Numbered from the stretch's first letter, positions 33,494-41,520 are shown. The stretch is DNA of 64,000 nucleotides from Shimia_B sp038525525 (GCA_038525525.1 JBCBHO010000003.1:558001-622000); one strand, 5' to 3'. Notes: generated by a model from the sequence alone, not told the origin. Program-made: numbers and translations.

Positions 33494-34324
33494 ATGGCGA
33501 TGCTATCGTTCGAAAGAAAATATCGCGTCCGCGGAGGGACGCTTGTCGGCGGCGATCTGTTCGACTTCTGGGTAGGTCCCTACTACGTGGGCTTTTTCGG
33601 TGTGACGACGATCTTCTTCGCCGGCCTCGGCACCCTGTTGATCTTCATCAGCACGGCGCAAGACGGTGTGTTCAACCCCTGGCTCATCTCCATCGAGCCC
33701 CCCGCGCTCGAATACGGGCTGGGCGCCGCGCCACTGCGCGAAGGCGGGTATTGGCAGCTCGTCACCATATGCGCCATCGGGGCCTTCATCAGCTGGATGA
33801 TGCGCGAAGTTGAGATCAGTCGAAAACTCGGTATCGGCTACCACGTGCCCTTCGCCTTCGGCATCGCGATCCTGGCCTATGTGACGCTCGTCGTCATCCG
33901 GCCCGTGCTCATGGGCGCCTGGGGCCACGGTTTCCCCTATGGCATCTTCTCCCATCTCAACTGGGTGAACAACGTGGGCTATGCCTACGGCAACTTCCAC
34001 TACAACCCCGCCCACATGGTCGCGATCACGTTCTTCTTCACGACGACGCTCGCGCTCGCACTGCACGGCGCGCTGGTGCTTTCGGCGGCGAACCCCGGAA
34101 AGGGGCTCGAGGCCAAGTCGCCCGACCACGAGGACACGTTCTTCCGTGACTTCATCGGCTACTCGGTGGGCACGCTGGGCATCCATCGCCTGGGCCTGCT
34201 TCTCGCGCTCAACGCGGGCATCTGGTCGGCGATCTGCATCGTGATCTCGGGCACCGTCTGGTTCGAGGCCTGGGTCGTCTGGTGGGATTGGTATCTCGAT
34301 CTGCCCTGGTGGGCGGACCTGTAA
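33494..34324 (+). CDS. pufL: Photosynthetic reaction centre L subunit
   Basis: A 276-residue protein with five transmembrane helices. Start MAMLSFERKYRVRGGTLVGGDLFDFWVGP is the family N-terminus. ATG 33494 is chosen over TTG 33488. HLNWVNNVGYAYGNFHYNPAHM contains the special-pair and accessory bacteriochlorophyll histidines, and GIHRLGLLLAL holds a non-haem iron ligand. With PufM and PuhA it forms the type II reaction centre. Confidence 0.98.
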   Translation: MAMLSFERKYRVRGGTLVGGDLFDFWVGPYYVGFFGVTTIFFAGLGTLLIFISTAQDGVFNPWLISIEPPALEYGLGAAPLREGGYWQLVTICAIGAFISWMMREVEISRKLGIGYHVPFAFGIAILAYVTLVVIRPVLMGAWGHGFPYGIFSHLNWVNNVGYAYGNFHYNPAHMVAITFFFTTTLALALHGALVLSAANPGKGLEAKSPDHEDTFFRDFIGYSVGTLGIHRLGLLLALNAGIWSAICIVISGTVWFEAWVVWWDWYLDLPWWADL

Positions 34325-34338
34325 GGAAAGGATGCGAT

Positions 34339-35268
34339 ATGCCTGAATATCAAAACATCTTCACCCAGGTCCAGGTTCGGGGCGAACCCGAATGGGGCAT
34401 GGATAACGAGCTCAACCTCATCGAAGAGCGTGCGGGGAGCCCCGGCTTCTCTACCCTCCTCGGCTGGCTCGGCAATGCGCAGCTCGGCCCCATCTACCTG
34501 GGCGGGCTGGGCGTGGTGTCCATCGCAACCGGTGTGGCCTGGTTCTTCATCGTGGGCATGAGCTTCTGGGCGCAGGTAGACTACTCGCCCGCGCTCTTCC
34601 TGCGCGAGCTCTTCTACCTCGCGCTCGAGCCGCCCTTCCCGGAATACGGCCTGTCGATCCCGCCGCTCAATGAAGGCGGGTGGTATCTCATTGCCTCGTT
34701 CTTCCTCTTGATCAGCGTGCTGACCTGGTTCGCCCGGTCATGGATGCTCGCCGATCAGCTCGGGATGGGAAAGCATGTCTGCTATGCCTTCGCCTCCGCG
34801 ATCTGGCTCTTCCTCGTGCTCGGCCTCATCCGGCCGGTGCTCATGGGCAGCTGGTCGGAGGCGGTGCCCTACGGCATCTTCCCCCATCTCGACTGGACGA
34901 ACCTCTTCTCGATCACCTGGGGTAACCTCTTCTACAACCCGTTCCACGCGCTCTCGATCGTGTTCCTCTATGGCTCGGCCCTGCTCTTTGCCATGCACGG
35001 CGCCACGATCCTCGCCACTGCACGCTTCGGCGGCGACCGCGAGCTCGAGCAGATCTACGATCGCGGAACGGCCTCGGAGCGGGCGGGCCTCTTCTGGCGC
35101 TGGACCATGGGGTTCAACGCCACGATGGAAGGCATTCACCGCTGGGCCTGGTGGTTTGCGGTGCTGACAACGCTCACGGGCGGCATAGGTATCCTGCTCA
35201 CCGGTACCGTGGTGGATGACTGGTTCGCCTGGGCTGTCGAGCGTGGCTACGGCTTCGAACGCTACTAA
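34339..35268 (+). CDS. pufM: Photosynthetic reaction centre M subunit
   Basis: A 309-residue, five-helix partner of PufL, beginning MPEYQNIFTQVQVRGEPEWG. HLDWTNLFSITWGNLFYNPFHALSI holds the pigment-ligand region, and GFNATMEGIHRWAWWFAVL holds an iron-ligand His. The spacing to pufL is 14 bp with AAGGAAAGG before ATG 34339. The C-terminus ends GYGFERY, without the long extension found in PufC-containing species. Confidence 0.98.
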   Translation: MPEYQNIFTQVQVRGEPEWGMDNELNLIEERAGSPGFSTLLGWLGNAQLGPIYLGGLGVVSIATGVAWFFIVGMSFWAQVDYSPALFLRELFYLALEPPFPEYGLSIPPLNEGGWYLIASFFLLISVLTWFARSWMLADQLGMGKHVCYAFASAIWLFLVLGLIRPVLMGSWSEAVPYGIFPHLDWTNLFSITWGNLFYNPFHALSIVFLYGSALLFAMHGATILATARFGGDRELEQIYDRGTASERAGLFWRWTMGFNATMEGIHRWAWWFAVLTTLTGGIGILLTGTVVDDWFAWAVERGYGFERY

Positions 35269-35283
35269 AGGGGAGGCTGAGAT

Positions 35284-35523
35284 ATGGCTGACGACAACAA
35301 CAACCTGCTCGGCATGTCGGAAACACAGCGCATGCGCTACGACATCCTCGGCCTGATGATGAAAGGCGCGGCCTATGCCGCTCTCCTCCTCATCGCCTGC
35401 TGGGCCTTCGTCTATGTCTTCGTGGTGATCAGCTGGTTCCTGCCGCCGGAAAGCCAGGAAGCACAGGACCCCACGCCGCTCAGTTTCGAGCTCTCCGTGA
35501 TCGAGGCCCTGCCCGTCGCGTGA
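35284..35523 (+). CDS. pufX: Intrinsic membrane protein PufX
   Basis: A 79-residue protein immediately after pufM, with a short polar N-terminus and LMMKGAAYAALLLIACWAFVYVFVVISWFLPPE. It matches the PufX layout of Rhodobacter (MMKGA-x-x-A followed by one membrane helix and FLP or MLP after it). PufX opens the LH1 ring for quinone exchange. Its presence and the absence of pufC mean the reaction centre is reduced by a soluble or membrane-anchored carrier, not a bound tetrahaem cytochrome. PufX diverges fast, so the call leans on position plus the MMKGA motif. Confidence 0.9.
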   Translation: MADDNNNLLGMSETQRMRYDILGLMMKGAAYAALLLIACWAFVYVFVVISWFLPPESQEAQDPTPLSFELSVIEALPVA

Positions 35524-35529
35524 CATTCG

Positions 35530-35557
35530 CCGGGGCGGACGCGAGCCGCCGCCCCGG
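35530..35557 (+). terminator. Hairpin directly downstream of pufX
   Basis: A perfect 9-bp GC stem, CCGGGGCGG 35530-35538 against CCGCCCCGG 35549-35557, starts 6 bp after the pufX stop. There is no T-run. It is a likely 3' stabiliser of puf mRNA in front of the true terminator at 35647. Confidence 0.65.
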
Positions 35558-35601
35558 TGCCAAGTTCGGGTGTCTCATCGGCTTTCGAGGCATCCGTCCC
35601 T

Positions 35602-35617
35602 CGGGGTTTCGACCCCG
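35602..35617 (+). other. UUCG tetraloop hairpin after pufX
   Basis: CGGGGT (35602-35607), loop TTCG, ACCCCG (35612-35617). A very stable small RNA hairpin between the pufX hairpin and the terminator. It probably adds to the 3' protection of the puf transcript. Confidence 0.55.
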
Positions 35618-35646
35618 GTTCCCTTCCTGTTGGCTACAGGACACTG

Positions 35647-35680
35647 GCGCCGCGGAGCATTGCTCTCGCGGCGCTTTTTT
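35647..35680 (+). terminator. Rho-independent terminator of the puf operon
   Basis: A GC-rich stem (GCGCCGCG-GAG against CTC-CGCGGCGC with one bulged T) is followed by six T residues at 35675-35680. It lies 124 bp after pufX and should end the crtEF-bchCXYZ-puf superoperon. Confidence 0.85.
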
Positions 35681-35748
35681 CTGTCCTACGCCCCGGATGC
35701 GGACAGGGAAGCCGCCTTTTGCTAGGCTCTCCGAGGGGAGGGGCAGAC

Positions 35749-36129
35749 ATGGCCGAGACATTCACGGGCGGCTGTAAATGCGGGCGCGTCAGCTACAGCG
35801 GCACACGCGCCGAGGCGACCATGTTTCGCTGCTATTGCCGCGATTGCCAGCAACTCACCGGCGCCGGCCATGCCGAGATGGTCCCGCTCCGCGCCGAGGA
35901 CTTCGAGATCACAGGCAGCTACAGGACCTATCAGATGACCGGCGGGTCCGGACAGGCCACGTGGAGCGGCTTCTGCGGCGAGTGCGGCGCGCCGCTCACG
36001 CGCCGGAGCGCGCGGAACGCGGGCACGATCTATGTCCATGCGGGCTCGCTCCATGATCCCAGCCGCTACGCGCCTGAGCGCCAGATCTGCCAAGACAGTG
36101 CCCAGCCCTGGGACCTGCCCGCCCGCTAG
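35749..36129 (+). CDS. GFA family zinc-binding protein (Gfa/CENP-V-like)
   Basis: A 126-residue protein with the GFA zinc-cysteine pattern: CKC at residues 9-11, CYCRDCQQLTG beginning at residue 28, and FCGECGAPLTRR in the middle. The family is named after a formaldehyde-glutathione enzyme, but most members have no proven activity. ATG 35749 has GAGGGGAGGGG upstream. It lies between the puf terminator and the sbtA-like gene and looks like an insertion into the otherwise conserved PGC order. Confidence 0.85.
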   Translation: MAETFTGGCKCGRVSYSGTRAEATMFRCYCRDCQQLTGAGHAEMVPLRAEDFEITGSYRTYQMTGGSGQATWSGFCGECGAPLTRRSARNAGTIYVHAGSLHDPSRYAPERQICQDSAQPWDLPAR

Positions 36130-36192
36130 GGCGCCGAAGCCGGGTTTCATCCCGCCCGGCGCGGGCTATATACGATCCACGGCGAGGGGCTC

Positions 36193-37200
36193 ATGGACGT
36201 ACTTTTAGACTTTCTCTTGGGCGTGCTGCTGCAATTTCAGTCCCCGTCTCTCGCGTTCCTGATCGGCGGCATTCTCATCGCCGCCGCCGGATCGAAGCTC
36301 GAGATCCCCGACGCCGTCTACCAGTTCGCCGTGTTCATGCTGCTCATGCGCATCGGTCTCAACGGGGGCATGGAGATCAGGGATGCTGACCTCACGGTAA
36401 TCATCCTGCCGGCGCTCGCGGCCTTCGGCCTCGGCGCGCTGATCGTGCTTCTCGGCTGGATCACTCTCGCACGCCTGCCCTCCATCGCCCGGGAGGACGC
36501 CATCGCCACAGCGGGGCTCTTCGGCGCGGTCAGCGCCTCGACGCTCGGCGCGGCCATGGTCGTCCTCGAGGCCGAGGGCATCACCTACGAGGCCTGGGTC
36601 CCGGCGCTTTATCCCTTCATGGATATCCCGGCGCTCGTGCTCGCCATCGTGCTGGCGGGGCTCCACAAGGCGCGCAAGACCGGCGGCGCGGCGGCGCGGA
36701 TCTCGGTGCGGGCGATCGTCGTCGACAGCCTGCGCGGCGCGGCGCTCTCCGCGCTCATCCTCGGCCTGCTTCTGGGCCTCTTCACCCGGCCCGAGCGCGT
36801 CTTCGAGACGTTCTATGACCCGCTCTTCCGCGGGCTGCTTTCGGTCTTGATGCTCACCATGGGGATGGAGGCCTGGGCCCGGCTTTCCGAGCTGCGCCGC
36901 GTGGCGCATTGGTACGTTGTCTACGCGATCGCCGCGCCGATCACCCACGGCCTCATCGCCTTTGGGATCGGCTACGGCATTCACCTCGTCACGGGCTTCT
37001 CGCCCGGGGGCGTTGTGCTCCTGGCGATCCTCGCGGCGTCCTCTTCGGATATCTCCGGCCCGCCGACGCTCCGCGCGGCGATCCCGGCGGCGAACCCTTC
37101 GGCCTATATCGGGGCGTCGACCAGCGTCGGCACGCCCATCTCCATCGGGCTCTGCATCCCGCTCTTCGTCGCGCTCGCGCAGGTGGTCTTCGCGATCTAG
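36193..37200 (+). CDS. sbtA: SbtA family sodium-dependent bicarbonate transporter
   Basis: A 335-residue integral membrane protein with about ten hydrophobic helices. The opening FQSPSLAFLIGGILIAAAGSKLEIPDAVYQFAVFMLLMRIGLNGG and the later GVVLLAILAASSSDISGPPTLRAAIPAANPSAYIGASTSVGTPISI strongly resemble cyanobacterial SbtA. SbtA imports HCO3- with Na+. A PII-like gene converges on it and the two stop codons share one CTAG, reproducing the SbtA/SbtB partnership. It stands inside the PGC between puf and idi. A role in supplying bicarbonate for anaplerotic CO2 fixation in the light is inference. Confidence 0.85.
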   Translation: MDVLLDFLLGVLLQFQSPSLAFLIGGILIAAAGSKLEIPDAVYQFAVFMLLMRIGLNGGMEIRDADLTVIILPALAAFGLGALIVLLGWITLARLPSIAREDAIATAGLFGAVSASTLGAAMVVLEAEGITYEAWVPALYPFMDIPALVLAIVLAGLHKARKTGGAAARISVRAIVVDSLRGAALSALILGLLLGLFTRPERVFETFYDPLFRGLLSVLMLTMGMEAWARLSELRRVAHWYVVYAIAAPITHGLIAFGIGYGIHLVTGFSPGGVVLLAILAASSSDISGPPTLRAAIPAANPSAYIGASTSVGTPISIGLCIPLFVALAQVVFAI

Positions 37201-37514
37201 ACCTTGAACTTGTGGGGGCGCAGGATCTCCACCGGCATGACGTAGGCGATGCCGGAGTAATTGTCGAAATAGCGCTCAGCGACGGCCTCGATGATGGCCT
37301 CGGCGGCGGCCTTGTCGGCCACGATCACCTCGATACGCACGTTCGTCTGAACGCCTGAAACAGCCGCGCCCTTGATCCGGCGCATCCCGCGCGAGCCCTT
37401 TCCGCCGGCGGGCGTATGGGTATAGCCGGTGGCACCCATTTCCTCCACGATGGCGGCGACCCCGTCGAGGATGCTGCGCTCCGTGATGATGACAACCTTT
37501 TGCGCTGCGTGCAT
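37197..37514 (-). CDS. PII-like (SbtB-type) signalling protein
   Basis: A 105-residue PII-superfamily protein. KVVIITERSILDGVAAIVEEMGATGYTHTPAGGKGSRGMR gives the PII beta1-alpha1-beta2 core and the T-loop base with GGKGSR at residues 37-42, as in SbtB. Its C-terminus ends RPHKFKV and lacks the CGPxGC redox loop of many cyanobacterial SbtB proteins. SbtB binds adenyl nucleotides, including cAMP, and controls SbtA; by context this one should act on the neighbouring SbtA. ATG 37514 is preceded by GAGGGAGG. It lies 65 bp after the idi stop on the same strand and could be the last gene of the ppaA-to-idi series. Confidence 0.82.
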   Translation of the reverse strand: MHAAQKVVIITERSILDGVAAIVEEMGATGYTHTPAGGKGSRGMRRIKGAAVSGVQTNVRIEVIVADKAAAEAIIEAVAERYFDNYSGIAYVMPVEILRPHKFKV

Positions 37515-37579
37515 GGCATCCTCCCTCGCGCGGTAGCCTAGGCCACCCCGCGGCGTGGGCAATGGCTTTTCGTGGGGCC

Positions 37580-38116
37580 TCAGGCCTTCATCAGGCCGCC
37601 GAAGATCTTCTCGGAATGCTGCGCGAGGTAGATCCGGATCCACGGCGTGAACCGCTCAGGGCGCCGCGCGATCTCCGCCTTGAGCTCGTAGAGATCCATC
37701 CAGCGCACGTCCGCGACCTCGTCGGGGTTGAGTGCCATGGTCAGGCTCTTGGAGGCCGGGGCGATGAAGATATCGGCCACCTCGTGCTCGATGAGCCCGC
37801 CGCCCACCTCAGCGCGGTACTCCACGCGGTCGCGGTGCGCGGGGTAAAGCCCGGTGATCCCCAGCTCGTCATCGAGGCGGCGCACGGCGCAATCGGCCGG
37901 GTCCTCGTGCCAGTGGGGATGGGTGCAGCAGGTATTCGCCCAGAGGCCTGGCGTGTGATACTTCCCGTGTGCGCGTTGCTGGAGCAGCACCTCCATGCCG
38001 TCCATGACAAAAACGCTCACGGCCTTATGCTTGAGGCCGCGCTGGTGCACCTCTAGCTTTTCGACGGGCGTCAGGACGCCATCGACCCAGGCCGGGATCA
38101 TATCCATCTCACACAT
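37580..38116 (-). CDS. idi: Isopentenyl-diphosphate delta-isomerase (type 1)
   Basis: A 178-residue Nudix-fold enzyme with LWANTCCTHPHWHEDP (catalytic Cys and metal-binding His residues) and the RRLDDELGI Nudix-like helix, then a conserved EVADIFIA...NPDEVADVRW stretch. It interconverts IPP and DMAPP for GGPP and carotenoid synthesis. The start is ATG 38116, overlapping the bchP stop, or ATG 38107. idi follows bchP in Rhodobacter PGCs as well. Confidence 0.95.
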   Translation of the reverse strand: MCEMDMIPAWVDGVLTPVEKLEVHQRGLKHKAVSVFVMDGMEVLLQQRAHGKYHTPGLWANTCCTHPHWHEDPADCAVRRLDDELGITGLYPAHRDRVEYRAEVGGGLIEHEVADIFIAPASKSLTMALNPDEVADVRWMDLYELKAEIARRPERFTPWIRIYLAQHSEKIFGGLMKA

Positions 38117-39290
38117 GCTCCGGTTTCACGATGCCCATCAGGTGGGCGAGGTTCTTGATGCCGATCTTGACGTGGGCCAGAGGCCGCGCCGCCACGAGCT
38201 TTTTGTTCATATAGGCCTCGAAGGTGAGGCGCTGCACGTCGACATCATGACACAGGGAGACGAAGCGCTCGCGGCGCTCGTCGGACTTGTAATAGGCGTC
38301 CTGCATGGCGCCGAGGACCTTGAAGACGTTCTTGTGCTCTTTCATGAAGGCGCGCCGCGCCTGGGCCAGCGCCCGCGCCTCGCCCGTGGCGAGCGCGCTT
38401 TCGACGGCGAGAGCGGCCACGCGGCCGCCCATCATGGCGTAATAGATACCCTCTCCAGAGGAAGGCGCCACGACCCCCGCGGCATCGCCCGCGAGCACGA
38501 CGTCGCGGTCGTTGTCCCATTTGTCGAGCGGTTTCAGCGGGATGGGCGCGCCTTCCTTGCGGATCGTCTCGCAGCCCTCGAGGCCCGAGGCGCGGCGGAG
38601 GTCGGCGGTGCGCGCCTTGAGATCGACGCTCATGTCCTCGGTGCCCATGCCCACGCTGGCGGACTGGCCGTGGGGAAAGACCCAGCCGTAGAAATCGGGC
38701 GAGATGGCCCCGTCATAGACGACGTCGCAGCGCGCGGGGTCGTAGCTGCCGACCTTACCGGGTGCCTTGATGATCTCGTGATAGGCCACGACGTAGCGGC
38801 CTTTGCCCGCACCCGGCACCTCGGCGGCGGCCACGCGGCTTTTCGCCCCGTCGGCGCCGATGATCATGCGCGTCTCGAGCGCCACCTCTTCCTTCTGCCG
38901 GTCGCGGTAGATGACCTTGGGGTTGGGGCCCGCGCGGTCCACGCGCAGGAAGGTGCCGGTGTGCCGCTCCGCGCCACTCTCGGCAGCGCGCACACGCAGG
39001 AATTCGTCGAAATGCTCCCGGTCGACCATGCCAACGAAGCCGTTCTCGATGGGGATGTCGACCTGCCGCTGGGTGGGCGAGATCATGCGTGCGGTGTTGA
39101 TCTTGGCCACGAGCTGCGCGTCGGGGATGTCGAAGTCGGTGATGAGGCGGGGCGGGATCGCGCCGCCGCAGGGCTTGATGCGGCCCGCCCGGTCGATGAG
39201 CGCCACGCGGTGCCCGGTGCGGGCGAGGTCTTCTGCGGCGGTGGCACCGGAGGGTCCGCCCCCGACGACGACGACGTCAAACATGTTCAT
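38109..39290 (-). CDS. bchP: Geranylgeranyl diphosphate/bacteriochlorophyll reductase BchP
   Basis: A 393-residue FAD-dependent reductase. MFDVVVVGGGPSGATAAEDLARTG is the FAD fold, KPCGGAIPPRLI comes next, and VLAGDAAGVVAPSSGEGIYYAMMGGR is the GD motif region. It reduces the geranylgeranyl tail to phytyl. ATG 39290 is chosen; ATG 39284 is also in frame. It overlaps the upstream MFS gene by 4 bp and idi by 8 bp. Confidence 0.97.
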   Translation of the reverse strand: MNMFDVVVVGGGPSGATAAEDLARTGHRVALIDRAGRIKPCGGAIPPRLITDFDIPDAQLVAKINTARMISPTQRQVDIPIENGFVGMVDREHFDEFLRVRAAESGAERHTGTFLRVDRAGPNPKVIYRDRQKEEVALETRMIIGADGAKSRVAAAEVPGAGKGRYVVAYHEIIKAPGKVGSYDPARCDVVYDGAISPDFYGWVFPHGQSASVGMGTEDMSVDLKARTADLRRASGLEGCETIRKEGAPIPLKPLDKWDNDRDVVLAGDAAGVVAPSSGEGIYYAMMGGRVAALAVESALATGEARALAQARRAFMKEHKNVFKVLGAMQDAYYKSDERRERFVSLCHDVDVQRLTFEAYMNKKLVAARPLAHVKIGIKNLAHLMGIVKPEHV

Positions 39291-40561
39291 TCTCCGGGTT
39301 GAAGGGCTTGGCGTTCGGCGGGCTCGGCGACCGCGGCTGGCTGGCCGAGGATGCGCAGCGCCATGAGCGCGGCGGCGCAGAAGAGCACCGCTTCGAGCGT
39401 GAAGACAGTGGCGTAGGCGGCGGCATCGGGCAGCGCCACGCGAATAAGATCGAGGAGGCCCGTGGCGAGGAGCCCCGCGGCACCCGCGGCGATGGCCTGT
39501 GCGGCGCCGAAGACGCCCATGCGCGTGCCTGTGGCACCCTCGCGCTCCGAGCTCAGCGCCATCATGGAGCCCACGGCGCCCACGACGAACATCCCGTTCC
39601 CGAGCCCGAGCGCGACGGAGGACGCAACGAGGGGCATCTGCGCGCCGAGCGCGAGGAGCCCGGCGGCCGAGAGGATGCAGCCTGCCACCGCCCAAGCGCG
39701 TAGGCTTCCGATGCGGAAGGCCGACAGTACCCCGGCGAGGAGCATCCCGAGCAGCGCCGCGCCGTCCTTGCCGCCCGAAAGCTTCGTTGAGTCCTCGGGG
39801 GAGAGGCCGTGGACGTGGCCCGCGAAGGGCTCGAAGATGAGCTCGCTCAGGTAGAAGGCGAGGATCGAGAGAAAGACGAAGCCCGTGAAGCGCCGCGCGG
39901 CGCGGTCCTCCCACGTGGCGCGCAGGGCGGGCATGAGCTCGGTATGCTCCGGCGCGGGGGCTTTGCCCAGCCGGCGCTCCACGCCCCAGGTCGCCAGGAC
40001 GCAGAGGAGGACGGCGATGGCGGCCACCGCGCTCACCACCACCACGAGGCGCTCGGGCGAATAGGGCTCGAGCGCGATACCGGTGCCAATGGAGGCGGCG
40101 ATGGCTCCCGCGATGAGGAAGAGCCATGCCACGGTCGCCGCCGCGCCTTTGCCGCGGCCGGACGTGACCGTGGCCAGAAGCGCAAGGAAGGATGTGCCCG
40201 CCGCGCCGATCCCGAGGCCGAGGGCCGCGTAGGCCGCGATCCAGATGGCCAAGGCGAGCGAGGCGGAGCTGCCCGCCACACCGATGGCCCAGGCCGCGGC
40301 CACGATTGCGGCGGCGGTGAGCGTGATCCCCCAAAGGATGAAGGGCGTCCGCCCTCCCTTCGCGTCCGAGCGGTGGCCCCAAACGGGCCGCGTGAGCTGG
40401 ACGCCGTAGTGAAGCGCGACGAGGAGGCCCGGCAGCAGGGCAGGGAGCGCAAGCTCCACCGTCATCAGCCGGTTGAAGAGGTTGACGGGCAGCGCGGCGA
40501 GCCCGCCGATGGCGGCATTGACGAGGCAAAGCCGCGCGATGGTGAGCCAGCCCGCGCTCAT
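39287..40561 (-). CDS. PucC/BCH2-family MFS protein next to bchG and bchP
   Basis: A 424-residue protein with about 12 membrane helices. It belongs to the PucC/LhaA/BCH2 branch (AALPVNLFNRLMTVELALPALLPGLLVALHYGVQLTRPVWGHRSD near the N-terminus). The same gene, ORF428 of R. capsulatus, lies between bchG and bchP. Family members are thought to deliver bacteriochlorophyll to, or assemble, antenna complexes. A second family member (lhaA) is at 53.2 kb. It overlaps both bchG and bchP by 4 bp. Confidence 0.92.
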   Translation of the reverse strand: MSAGWLTIARLCLVNAAIGGLAALPVNLFNRLMTVELALPALLPGLLVALHYGVQLTRPVWGHRSDAKGGRTPFILWGITLTAAAIVAAAWAIGVAGSSASLALAIWIAAYAALGLGIGAAGTSFLALLATVTSGRGKGAAATVAWLFLIAGAIAASIGTGIALEPYSPERLVVVVSAVAAIAVLLCVLATWGVERRLGKAPAPEHTELMPALRATWEDRAARRFTGFVFLSILAFYLSELIFEPFAGHVHGLSPEDSTKLSGGKDGAALLGMLLAGVLSAFRIGSLRAWAVAGCILSAAGLLALGAQMPLVASSVALGLGNGMFVVGAVGSMMALSSEREGATGTRMGVFGAAQAIAAGAAGLLATGLLDLIRVALPDAAAYATVFTLEAVLFCAAALMALRILGQPAAVAEPAERQALQPGE

Positions 40562-41457
40562 GCGAGCCCCCGGAGCGCCACGGCGGCGATCATCATGCCG
40601 GCCACATAGGCGCCGACGCCCGGCCCGTTATACCAGGGGGCGAGGCCCTTCGGATCCCGAAGCATCCAGGCCATGGCCCAGCCCTGCACCCCGAGAAGTG
40701 CGGCAATGGCGGCGGCGTGGCCGGGGCGCCCAAGGGCGAGGAGGAGCGCGATGACGGCGATCTGCGCGCAGGCCATGACGACACAAGCAAGGCGTGCGGC
40801 GCGTTCGGGGCCGAGCGTGACCGGGAGCGAGCGCAGGCCCATCTGGCGATCACCCTCCAAGGCCTTGAAGTCATTGAGTGTCATGATGCCATGGGCGCCG
40901 ATGCCGTAGAGCAGGGCCACGGTGATGGTCTCCCAACGGGGCAGGCCCGCCACCATGATGGCGGCGCCCGTGAACCAGGGCAGGCTCTCGTAAGAGAGAC
41001 CCACGAGGCCGGGACCCCACCAGCCGGAGCGCTTCGCGCGGACGGGCTCGGCGCTGTAGGCCCAGGCGGCGATGACGGCGGCCACGGTGGCGCCGAAGCC
41101 CCACGGCCCGAGCTGCCAGCCGACGACTAAGGCGAGGAGCGACATGGCCAGCGCGATCCAGAGGCCCCAGCGGCCGGGGATCCGGCCCGAGGGGATCGGG
41201 CGGTCGGGCTCGTTGATGGCGTCCACGTGGCGGTCGCACCAATCGTTGGCGGCCTGGCTCATCCCGCAGGTGATAGGGCCGGCGAGCACGATCCCGAGGA
41301 GCGCCAGCGCCCAGGCCTCAGAAAGGCCCGCGCCCGAGGAGACGATGCCGCAGAGATAGGCCCACATGGGCGGGAACCACGTGATCGGCTTGATCAGCGT
41401 GAGCGCTGCGACGGGCTCCGGAAACCTGCGAATCTGAAGGGTGCCTGCGGACGACAT
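40558..41457 (-). CDS. bchG: Bacteriochlorophyll synthase (geranylgeranyl transferase) BchG
   Basis: A 299-residue UbiA-family prenyltransferase with about eight membrane helices. The first Asp-rich motif is in NDWCDRHVDAINEPDRPIPSG, and the second region is NDFKALEGDRQMGLRSLP. It esterifies bacteriochlorophyllide a with geranylgeranyl diphosphate. The start codon has no Shine-Dalgarno sequence. A -10-like TATAGT lies only 7-12 nt upstream, so the transcript may be leaderless. Two PpsR boxes lie immediately upstream. Confidence 0.97.
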   Translation of the reverse strand: MSSAGTLQIRRFPEPVAALTLIKPITWFPPMWAYLCGIVSSGAGLSEAWALALLGIVLAGPITCGMSQAANDWCDRHVDAINEPDRPIPSGRIPGRWGLWIALAMSLLALVVGWQLGPWGFGATVAAVIAAWAYSAEPVRAKRSGWWGPGLVGLSYESLPWFTGAAIMVAGLPRWETITVALLYGIGAHGIMTLNDFKALEGDRQMGLRSLPVTLGPERAARLACVVMACAQIAVIALLLALGRPGHAAAIAALLGVQGWAMAWMLRDPKGLAPWYNGPGVGAYVAGMMIAAVALRGLA

Positions 41458-41458
41458 G

Positions 41459-41499
41459 TGTCAACTATACTGGACACAATCTGTCCAGCAAGGATTACA
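41459..41499 (-). promoter_or_regulatory. Two PpsR/CrtJ boxes over the putative bchG promoter
   Basis: TGT-N12-ACA at 41459-41476 and again at 41482-41499, 5 bp apart. On the minus strand a TTGCTG (41491-41486) and TATAGT (41469-41464) pair with a 16-bp spacer lies within them. Repressor binding would cover promoter and start codon together. Confidence 0.82.
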
Positions 41500-41520
41500 T
41501 TGCCGCACGCGAGTGGGGCT

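Noticed and set aside
35580..35640. tRNA-like T-arm (GGGGTTTCGACCCC) after pufX
   Set aside because: No acceptor stem, D-arm or anticodon arm can be drawn. It is a UUCG hairpin in the puf 3' region.
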